Origin: Diplosphaera chodatii
Taxonomy: Eukaryota > Chlorophyta > Trebouxiophyceae > Prasiolales > Stichococcaceae
Assembly: GCA_032358165.1 (NCBI GenBank)
Contig: JAALGY010000015.1
Span: 806,001-870,000, forward strand
DNA length: 64,000 nt
Reading direction: 5' to 3'
The position numbers and the translations under genes were made by a program. The notes beneath the pieces are model-generated. The model worked only from the letters and a program-made list of their open reading frames with translations, was not told where the DNA came from and did no database searches. Numbering within the stretch: the stretch's first letter is position 1; every line of letters begins with the position of its first letter. This document shows, piece after piece, positions 12,046-21,900 of the stretch.

Positions 12046-15000
12046 ATGGTGCGTGCGGCACTCAGTCTGCTGTGCCTGCTCGCTGCTGCGGTGCCGGCTT
12101 TGTGTGCTGGGCAGGCCCTGCCCTCAGGGTACCGGCTCCCCAACCCGACGGGAGGTGAGGGCGCTCCTTCACTAGCCCCGCTTCTCGTTGTGCTGTCCTC
12201 CGCCTCAAGGGTTCTGTTTGTGCAATGAGCACAGCCGTAAAGATTCACTCCACGTTGGCAGCCTGTGGCACGTATCTGAATCGTGTGGCCTGGCACTGCT
12301 TCCCGGCTGCATTGATCAGACTGTTGGCCCGTTGCTATGATGTGGTACCAGCCTGGTGCCCAAGTGCGTCTGTGATTTGTCACCGCAGAGCTGTGAAGTG
12401 TGCAAGCAGTCAGCATGTTCGTTGACCCATCTTCCCCCCGACACTACTGCATGATGCGGCGAGCATCCACTGACATTGTGTCTGCCCTCATGCAGACTGC
12501 GATTGTGAGCACACACCTCCCCCCGACACTACTGCATGACGCGGCGAGCATCCACTGACATTGTGTCTGCCCTCATGCAGTTTGCGACTGTGAAAACACA
12601 CCCGACACCGATAGCCCCGTGTGCGCCAATGACCTGGTGACATACGGCAACGAGGTAGGCAGCAGCCGTGCCTGAACTGAGGTATCTGTGTGCCTTGACG
12701 GTGTCGTGAGCATGGCGGCTAACGACTGACACTGCGGCGTCCCACTTGCTGCAGTGCGTGGCTCAGTGTGCTAACGTGCTGATCGTCAGTAAGGGCCAGT
12801 GCCCTGTGTGCGCCATCAAGCCAGGAGGTGAGGACAGCCATGCTGGCAGTTCATAAACATATTTATGGCTGTTTGCATGACAGCGTGAGTCGTGACTCCG
12901 GGACTCTTGCCTTGCAGACTGCATTTGCGGCGACTCGCCGTACGACCCGGTGTGTGCGTTCGGCCTGACATGGAAGAACAAGTGCGATGCTGACTGCGGC
13001 GGCTACAGCTGCCCCCAGACGCCCGGCGTGTGCTTCTACAACCCCAACGGCACCTTCATTGCCACCGGACCTGCAAGCTCTGCCGCTGGTGGTGCGTCAA
13101 TTGCATTGCGTTGGCACGGCACGCTTCCTTTGCTGGACGGGTGCCTTTCGTGCATTGGGCTTGCGGGCGCGACACCTGGCCAAAACCTACTCACAGGTGT
13201 CAAGGCAGCAGCGGCCGACACCTCGCTGCCTGCCGCTGGCTCTGCAAAGTACAGCTACACGGAGGGCCTGCACAAGACGCTGATCTTCTTCGAGAGCATG
13301 CGCTCTGGCAAGCTCGATCGCCAGCGCCTGGCCTGGTGCACATCAGCTGTCGCTCTTGATGCTTTGACTAACCCCTTACGTGGACGGATCTTGACCTTGC
13401 TGCTTCAAGTGCGGTTGGTTTGGCCGCATGGTGCGAGCCCTTTGACAGCACAAATGAGCCAGCACTGACCGCAGCACCATCTGCTGACCAGCTATGCATG
13501 CAAAACACAGGCGCAGTGACTCGTGTGAGGACTGCGTGGGGCCAGATGGCGAGGATGTGAGCGGCGGCTACTACGAGGCTGGCGGCTCCTTCCTGAAGCT
13601 GGGCCTCGTGGAGGCATTCCTGGTGTGTCACCACTTTCTTAATAGAACAGCTGATGAAAGGACCCTGACAAGTGGCTGCAGCATGATTCAGCCTGTGAAT
13701 CATGCACACTGCGCAGCCGACCAGCTGCTGTGGTGTTCCGGATGCTTGTATCTGCACCTTATCACAGTGTCAGCTTCCACCCCAGTCGTATTGTGCAGTG
13801 ATCCTTGTGGGCGGGCAACTGAAGCCGACAGCACCTGCTGAGGCGTCGACTAGTGGCGCAGGTGACGATGCTGGGCTGGTCGGTGGACAGCTTCCCGGCC
13901 GGCTTCACCAAGGCGGGCGACCTGGACAACGCGCTGGCCGCCACCAAGTGGGGCGCCGACTACCTGGTCGCCGCCCACTCCGCCCCCAACCGCTTTGTGG
14001 CAGGTCCGCCGCCCTGCTGCTGCATAGCACTGCGGCCTGTCCTCTGATCCACCCCCTGCCTCTGCAGCCAGACGAGCTGGCAGGCTACGACTAGTGGCAG
14101 ACTTGGAGGCATGTGATGGGTCAAGAGCAAGCCTTTGTGCGAGCAAAGTCCTGGAAGTGTTGGAGTATGATGATGCTGTGCCCCAGCCTGCTAGTGCTTA
14201 CACTTGATAGCCTCGGATGCTGGAGATATAAACCCTTGGTTGGTGGCATCTGCAAGCGTTTGTTGTGGCCTCTCGTCAGCATCCAGTGGCATGCCTCTTG
14301 CCTGCTGGTGATATGCGTCCTCATTGCGCTGCAGTGGTGGGCAACTCCACGCTGGACTTCAACTACTACGGTCCAGTGGAGGAGTATGCCACCTATGTGA
14401 AGAGCCGCCCAGCCTGCTACATCGACGAGTCTAACCCAGGCGAGACTTTACCTGCTGCTTTGACGCTTTCGATCACCCCAAGCCTACGCTCACCGTCATT
14501 GACCAGCCTTGAAGTGCATGTGCGGAGGTGCAACATGGATGAGATGGTCGTATCGACCGATGCTGCCTTGTTATACTAACCATCAGCACAGTCTCACTTG
14601 GCTGCAGGCTCTGAGATTGCCGGCGAGGCAGCAGCTGGCCTGGCAGCAGCCTACATCGCACTGAAGGCCAACAGCGGCGCCAGCAGCGCTGAGCTGCAGG
14701 GCTACCTCTCGCACGCCAAGCAGCTGTACAGCTTCGCCAACTCAGCACAGGGCTCGTATCAGGATCTCACGGACGAGTGCCTTGCTCAGCATGGGGTGCG
14801 CTGGCTGTGCTGTTATGTTGCCTCCTTTCATGTGGTCACCTAGGGACTGGCCCTTCCGACACTGAATGCCATTTCACTGTGTTTTGCTGCCAGACATTGG
14901 GCATCTGTGTGGCACCATGCTGATCTTGGCATGCCTTGCCACTTGCAGCTGCTGTACAAGTCGACGGGCTTCATCGATGAGCTGGCCTGGGCGGCCGCTT

Positions 15001-18000
15001 GGCTGTACAAGGCCACCGGCACCGCTTCATACCTTGCCGATGCCAAGAAGTACTACTCCCAGGTGTGCACTTGCTGCATGAAGCTTTGCTGTATTGCTGT
15101 ACTTTGCTTTATTGAAGCGGTGCAACCACAACATGGCCTCTGTCGAGCCTACCTGACTGCTTTGCGTGAATATGATGGATGGTGGCTACCCTTTGCTGCG
15201 CAGATTGCCCTCCCTGGGTACAGCTTCGAGACTGGAGAGAAGGGGCCAGGGCTCAATGTCCTGATGGGCGATATCGATCCCGACAATGCGGGCGACTACC
15301 AGAGCAATGCCAAGCAGTTCTTCGACCAGTACCTCGGTCAAACGATCCCGTGCGTGGCCTAACTTCTCGACATAGTGCTACACTGCGGACATGCCTGTGA
15401 CTTCGTAAACTCCTGTCTGAGAAACTTTCTAAGAGAGACCTTACGAAGGAATGGCTCAAGTAATGTCTCCTGTTGCGCAGGCACACGCCGCGCGGCCTCG
15501 CCTACCCGTACCACTGGGGAGCGTTGCGCCCAGCAACTCAGGCGAGTACCATGTGCACGCTGCGCTGCGCTGCGTGGCCTCATATCGTACCATCTTACCT
15601 ATGTTGAGTTCTTCACATGTACTACACTGCTGAGCGCTTGAGGCTCCACCACCACTTGGTGCTGCAGGTGGCAATGCTGGCGCTGATTGAGTCCAAGCAG
15701 CTGCGTGCCGGCGGCGGTGACTCAACATATGCTGCGCAGCTGTTCAACTACGCCAAGTATCAAGTCGACTATGTGCTGGGGGACTCTGGCCGCTCGTGGC
15801 TCATCGGCTTTGGCGAGGACTACCCGGAGTTCCTGTGGCACAAGCTGTCGTACAACACGTGCGTCATTGTCTGTTCTTCTGGTGTCACTGGTGTTGTCAA
15901 GTCGCCTTTAGCGCGTGGGCGTGATCAGAGTCACTTCTGCTTCGGAGCGCTGCAAGGTGCACTCAGAGTGGGCTTCGCTTTTTATCAGGTACATCGACTG
16001 GCCACTGCGGGGCGTCACCATCTACGCCAACTGGACAGCGCAGCAGACGACCGGCAAGTTCAAGCAGCTCATCACTGCGCAGGCCTCGAAGTTTGAAATG
16101 GAAGGTGTGCAACCTCGAAGATGCTGTGCTGCCAGCAACAACACCTGTTACAGCACAAGAGGACCTCTGTCACACGCCTCTTCAGGACTTCGAAACTTCC
16201 ATTGAAGGGGCCTGCTGTGGGCCTTATACTTGCTACACTGAAGCATGCAACGGCTTACGCGTATGGCGGTCTTACCTGTGCAGGGTCGAGGACCCCGCAG
16301 CGCTTCATCGCATACGGCGCACTGTACGGCGCACCGCTGGGCGACGACAACCTGCCTGTCTCCCGCAAGGACTACACCTACGCCGAGTCCACCACGGGTC
16401 AGTTTTGTAGTCCGCATACTTGCCCAGCTGCTGGGCCCAACTGCCCAACCAAATGGCTTCCCATACTGCCAGGCAGCAAGGTGTGCCTGACACTTCAGAG
16501 ACAGTGTTGGTTGTCACTCTGACAACTGTTGCAATGTGATCCGCAGATGGCGTGACCGGCATCACGGGCGCCCTCGCGGCCCTCAGCGAGTACTTCACGA
16601 CCATGCAGACCAAGCAGGACGACTGCGGCCTGGACCTGGGCTGGAGCCACCCCAACGCCACCGTCACCGCCAAGTCCATCGACAACACCGCCGAGTGCTC
16701 AGGTGCCCTTTCGCTGTCAACATGCAGGTGTGCATGGTTCCCTGAAGAAGCAGTCTGCTGTGTGCAGGTCCTGACAAGTGTCCGACTCGAGCCTTGACAG
16801 AGATCTGCCAAATGGGTTGCAGTCCAACAGGTGGCTGCAAGGATGAGGTCGTACTCATGTGACCATGTTGTGTATCGGCTGCAGGTGGGTCACCTGCGAT
16901 CACCGTCCGCAGCCCAGCACCCAAGCCCACAGCAGCGCCCACAGCAAAGCCTACCGCAGAGCCCACTGCACGGCCCACAGCAGAGCCCACTGCACGGCCC
17001 ACAGCAGAGCCCACGGCAGAGCCTACGGCGGAGCCAACAGCACCACGCACAGTAGCCAGGGGCACTGCAGCACCCACAGCCACACCCACAGCAAAGCCCA
17101 CGGCAGAGCCCACGGCAGAGCCTACGGCGGAGCCAACAGCACCGCGCACAGTAGCCAGGGCCACTGCAGCGCCCACAGCCACGCCCACAGCAGAGCCTAC
17201 CACAGCGCCCACTGCAGAACGGACGGCAGAGCCCACAGCCAGCGCGACGCGGGACTCGGCCGCCAACGGCACCAGTCCAGCCATCGTGGGCGCCACACTG
17301 CCGGCCACTGAGGCACCCACAAGTGAGTCGCCTTCCCGCCTGACATCTCAAATCACATCCAACCTGGTGAGGCGGGCAGGGCAGCTGCAATACGAAGGAC
17401 ATGCGAAAATAGGAACTCTAAACATATCGGCACACAAGAGAGGGTCAGGGCTAGGTTCAGCTGCACAGCCACTGTCACTCCGTTGGCATCTAGCGCCAGG
17501 TGAGGTGTAGGAACCTGCCGCTGCAGCTGATGCACAGCAGCTGCCGCCCGCCATGGCTGCATGGGGGTTGCAGCCACTGCATCGAGCATGCATCATGCTC
17601 TTCCATGTCGTCGCTTCAATACAGGCAAGCCTCCTGCTCCAACCCGCCGCGCGACGCCGCCGCCCACAACACCCGAGCCGACAGCCCCAAAGCCGACAGC
17701 CCCAAAGCCGACAGCCCCAAAGCCTACAGCGCCCCAGGCTGCATCTGCTGCTGCTGCAAACCGCGCTGCCGCCGCAGCCGCGGTCCCTGTGTCTGCACCT
17801 GCCCCTGCACCTCCACCTGCTGCTGGTCCCCCCGCCATCGAGGGCAGCCCTCCCGCACCCGACTCTGCAGTTGGTGAGCATGGCCTTTGCGCAGCTTGTC
17901 AACAGCAGACCATGTCGGCAGCTGCAACAGCGGGCACAGGAGCACAGCGGTTGTAGGTTGCAGATGCGGGGCCTCCTCACCTGCAGAGCCAGCAGTCCAT

Positions 18001-18303
18001 CCACACTACAGGTTAGTTCGGAAAACTAACCTGTAGCACGTCATGTGTGCAGGCGGTGATGTGGCGCCTGACAGCTCCACCGGCAGCTCCACAGCTGCTG
18101 CGGCTGCAGCTGCCGCCGGCGCCGAGGCAGCGCCCGCTGACACAACGCCGACTGCGGCGCCGACGGCCGGCACCACTGCCGCCGCCGCGACAGACGCAGC
18201 ACCTGCGCCGGCGCCCCAGTCAGCTGATCGCGCCGCTCATGCTGCCGTGCCAGCCGCCGCTGTCGCTGCAGCGGCCGCCTGTCTGGCGGTGGCACTGCTG
18301 TGA
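12046..18303 (+). CDS. Secreted glycoside hydrolase family 9-like protein with Kazal modules and Pro/Thr-rich tail
   Basis: GH9 enzymes are inverting endoglucanases. ATG 12046 opens a signal peptide (MVRAALSLLCLLAAAVPALC). Two Kazal-like Cys modules follow: PVCANDLVTYGNECVAQCA (about 12627-12780) and YDPVCAFGLTWKNKCDADC (about 12940-13000). The GH9 domain runs from about 13250 to 16700, with YTEGLHKTLIFFESMRSGKL, LAWRSDS, GGYYEAGGSFLKLG, LDNALAATKWGADYL, YIDESNPGSEIAGEAAAGLA, LIGFGEDYPEF and, after a splice, YAESTT|DGVTGITGALAAL. The last aligns with the family's NE-x-A-x-DYNAG-x-TGAL block, so the acid Glu is kept. The DAGD motif carrying the catalytic aspartates reads EAGG, and the His-Arg block reads WHKLS, so cellulase activity is doubtful. 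About 300 codons of PTAEP/PKPTA repeats follow, ending in a hydrophobic tail (AVPAAAVAAAAACLAVALL) that suggests a GPI or membrane anchor. Likely at the cell surface or wall. Confidence 0.88.
12433..12602 (+). repeat. 85-bp tandem duplication carrying a 3' splice site
   Basis: Two near-identical copies with an 85-bp period each contain CCCCCCGACACTACTGCATG, then GCGGCGAGCATCCACTGACA, then TGTCTGCCCTCATGCAG, and then the first codons of the Kazal exon. Copy 1 continues as ACTGCGATTGTGAG, copy 2 as TTTGCGACTGTGAA. Only copy 2 opens into the real exon; use of copy 1 meets an in-frame TGA about 40 nt later, at 12538-12540. Confidence 0.85.
16920..17330 (+). repeat. Coding minisatellite for the PTAEP-type linker
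   Basis: Short units built on CCCACAGCAGAGCC and GCCTACGGCGGAGCC encode PTA(E/K/R)P repeats. A larger 99-bp (33-residue) unit is visible: GCCTACGGCGGAGCCAACAG occurs at 17021 and again at 17120, each followed by a GCACAGTAGCCAGGG block (APRTVAR). All copies keep the frame, so the array is under coding constraint. Confidence 0.85.
17679..17733 (+). repeat. 15-bp coding repeats (PKPTA units)
   Basis: GCCGACAGCCCCAAA is repeated with a 15-bp period, about four copies with the last diverged. It encodes PTAPK units in the second part of the GH9 linker. The reading frame is kept, as expected for an extended, probably O-glycosylated spacer. Confidence 0.85.
18006..18036 (+). repeat. Perfect 13-bp hairpin near the end of the last GH9 intron
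   Basis: CTACAGGTTAGTT (18006-18018) pairs perfectly with AACTAACCTGTAG (18024-18036) across a 5-nt loop (CGGAA). It lies inside the intron that runs from the GTGAGC donor near 17875 to the TGTGCAG acceptor at 18052. The right arm holds ACTAAC, close to the branch-point consensus, about 22 nt upstream of the acceptor. Confidence 0.85.
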
Positions 18304-18919
18304 GAGGCCTCTGGCACCAGCCTGTAAATCTGACGTCTAGAAGCGGCATGAACTGAACGAAGTACGGACTCGGATCAGATGCATAGGCGAGGATAGAATG
18401 CTTCGCGGCACACTGCTCCATCAGAAATGCTGAGGAGGTTGGCACTGCCAGGGGAGAGCCATAGTCCTTCACACCGAGATTGATTGTAGAGTAGAAATGG
18501 GTAGCACAAGATGCAGCAGATGATTTAGAACAACCATTGATGCCGCAGCGCAGGGGCAGCGCAGTTTTGGTCATTCGTGACATGCAGCAGCGCCAGCAGG
18601 TGGCATGGGACCGTAGTGCAGGTTGCTGATTTCTTGCGTACATTGTTGCTGACACCGTGATTCCTGGCGTGATTGATTCTGGCGTAATCCAATACTCGAC
18701 CCTTGGTAAAGCACAACCGCATACCGCACTTGAGACATTAACCACCAAGCTGCACACAGAAGACAAACCACGAACAGCTGATTCCCAACCTCCTACAGCT
18801 CCTCGGCACCCTCCTCCAGCGCCCTCGCATATGCCGCCTTGCCGCCACCAACGGCGCCGCTGCTGCCGTTCCAACCTGCACGAACCCACCAGCAGATACT
18901 CCGTTCGGGGCCTGACAGC
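18304..18919. other. Convergent intergenic region, GH9 3' side
   Basis: Downstream of the GH9 stop there is TGTAA at 18323-18327, only 20 nt past the stop. The open minus-strand frames here have no recognisable motif and look like chance openings. If the ICE2-like gene ends at 18920, most of this is its 3' UTR. Confidence 0.35.
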
Positions 18920-21900
18920 TTATGTCCGCCTTGAGGTCAACAAGTCGGCCATCAGGACGTTTGTTGGTACGTGTATACGCTCACACCCACCGGTGGTGGT
19001 CGTGTCCCAGTCGTTGCCGATGCCCAGGTGTGCCCAGGCGCTGGGCAGCAGCTTGCGCATGCGCCGCCTCTCCTTTGTCGCCTCATCCGCACGTGGCACC
19101 CCGGGCTTGGGCGCACCGCGCACCCTCACCTGCCAGCACACAGGGAGATGACTGGCGCCCCTGCCCAACAAACAGCACCTGCAGCCCATCATCCCACCCA
19201 ATGCCGCTACAGCAAAGCAGGTGCAGCAGGTGAACGAGCCCTGTAGCTGTTTGATTGTCAGGGCCTATGTGTCAGCGACGGGCACACGCTATTCTATTAA
19301 AGTGGCCACACAACAGTAACACGACTGCTGCACGTGATTGCAGGCTGGACACATGGGCACACCGGGAAGGTGCCAGGGATCTGGGGCACGTGCTCGTTGA
19401 ACGGGCGCCACTGCGGCGGCACGAATGGGAATGCCGCCTCGTCGGTGGCGCCCGACGCGGCGTGCGCCGCGTGCAGGTCGTACACCACGCCCGGCTGTGC
19501 GCCGGCGCACGGCAGCGGCTGCACCCGCACCTGCCGCCAACAGCACAGCTACAGCTGAGCAAGTGCACGCCTCACTTGATGATGTGCGATGTAAGGACAA
19601 ACACTTCCGTCCACTCAGCTAGGCACACCTTTGTGCAGCGAACATAGCTGCAGGCAGCATAGCAAACCTGAAGTGTGTCCAGCTCTGGGGGCAGCGCCTG
19701 GAAGCAGGTGACACTGTTCGAGCCCGGCATGTGCGTCAGCAGGTACCTGCACATCAGCAGCATGGCCTCAGGTTTGTGCTGCTCACAGCCCAGCCGGCTG
19801 CAGGATGGCAGACTGCCTCGGAACAGCTGCTGGCTTTGTGACGGTATGATCATGCGGACACAGCTGCAAGGTCCGAGGTGAACAGAAATACCCTTGCCTG
19901 CCAGGCGGCGCACTGGAGAGCATCTGCAGCAGCGCTGCAATCAGGCGGTAGGCGTGCGCCGGCCGAAAGCCGGTGTCCTCGCCCTGCGCCAGTACATCCG
20001 CCAGCCTGCAGTCGGATCGTGAACTGTTCCTGGAGCTGTGCTGCGTAGGCGGCACGTCGTCCCAGGAGCGGAAAGCTCAAGAGTGGCAAGCCTCCATGCC
20101 CGGATGGGGCTCGCGGTGACCATGTATTTGTGTCGCATCGTGTCACATCTCCTTGGACCCCTGAAAGGTGGGACGTCAGGCGGTGCCGCGGGGCACCTGA
20201 GCAGCTCCACGCGCAGCAGCTCGCTGGTCTCCACGGCAAAGCGGCCGACCAGCAGCGCCGCCTCGGGCCGCAGCTGCAGCGCCGCCCACCGCCGAGCCAC
20301 CTCCTGCGCCGTCACCTGTAACCAACAGGACACCCTGCGTCTCGAAATAACCCTATGCTGAGGCTGGAGTAGCCTGCACGGCTGTACTTGGGCATGTGCC
20401 AGGTTTCATGTGACATCCATGGCGAGGCAACCGAGCATTCAGCCTGCAGCAATCAGCCTGTAGCACTTGCGGCAGCTGACCATCCTTCAGCAGGTGCCGG
20501 GCGCGCGTGCCAGGCACGCGTGCCGGGCACGCGTGCCACACAGGCACAGTACCAGTGACGTCGGCCCGCATGAAGCCTTTGCAAGCCTCCATGGTCTTGT
20601 GCATGAACGTCATTGCTCACCGCTTCGAGCGAGAACTTCGGCATGTACTCCATCTTGGCGCGCGCCAGCAGGGTGGGGCGTGCCGGGTCGCGCAGCACCG
20701 CGGCCTCGTGGGCGCGGACCACCACCCTGTAGCGCCCCAGCTGCCACAGGTCGTACGCGCACCCCCGCCGAGTGGTGGTGACCAGGCTGGGAGCCGGGAG
20801 AGCTGCCTGCACGGGTCAGCGCAGACCAAGAGGTCGGCCATCAGAGCATGCTGCACTCACATCTGGTATCGACTACCTGTCCCGCGTGCTGGCCAGGACA
20901 GCACACTCACAAGTTGGCCAGTTCTGGATACACAGTGTGGACGAAGCGTCACCTGCACGCTGTCCAGCCGCTGCTCTCTTGTGGCGGTGCCCTCGACACC
21001 ATCACCAGTGCGGGCAGCGCCTTCTTCTGCACCCCCCCGCCCTGGCTGCGGAGCCTCATTCGCTGTGTCTGGTGCAGGCTGCAGGCTGTCACCAGCAGCT
21101 CTGCGAGGGTTGCCACCGCCGCCCGCGGGATCAGCTGCCCGGGCTGCCGCCCTGGTGACACGCCGGGGCATGGCGGGTTCAGCGGAGGGACTCGCTTGGC
21201 CACTGTCAGCCCTTGCAGCGTCTGCCTGTGCATGTGGTGCCTCCGCCTGCTGGTCAGGCTGCACTGCAGCAGCATCTGCGGATGGTGCATGTCCCATTGC
21301 TGACAGCGGTGTACTGCCCACACGCAGCGGCGCTCCAAAGGCAGCGGACTCCGCGTTCCTCGCAGATCTGCACGCCATTAGCACACACATAGCTCTTCCA
21401 AGAGAGAGAGAGAGAGTGCACCAGCGCGGTTGATCTCGAACTTGAGATCATGCACCATGCGCTTGTGGGGTTGCAGTAGTTCATAATCAAGATGATCACC
21501 GCAGCGCGATGGACAGCAGCGCATGTTTGTACAGCCGCTCGTGGCGCTCCCGCATGCTCAGCGCCCGCCGTAGCAGCGGCTTATCGAGAAATATGCACCT
21601 GGGGCCAGATAGTGTACGAAGTGTCGTCAGCGACGAATGCGAGGCAGCTCCTTGGGTTGTACATGCACAGTGCATTGCCGCATCCACCTGCTGGCGCTGA
21701 CGCTGTTGCTGCCGCTTCCCTGCTTGGGCTGCATGTCACTGTCGGCACTGGCCATGCTTGCTTGTATGTCGTCCATCTCTGGTGGCCCGATTCGCACCGG
21801 AATCTCCCACCTGTGCAGCTTGGGAACAGAAGCGTCAGCTGTGTACGGAGTCAGTCTAAAGGTCAGGATAGCAAGTCAGCAAGCTGCTCTGCTGTGTATT

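Noticed and set aside
16664..17320. Minus-strand frame with VGSAVGSAVG-type glycine-zipper repeats
   Set aside because: It is the mirror of the PTAEP coding repeats of the GH9 linker; the plus-strand frame fits the spliced gene and the other has no independent support.
18041..18889. 282-codon minus-strand frame
   Set aside because: It overlaps the last GH9 exon antisense and has no recognisable domain or splice context. Its upper half may be 3' UTR of the ICE2-like gene.
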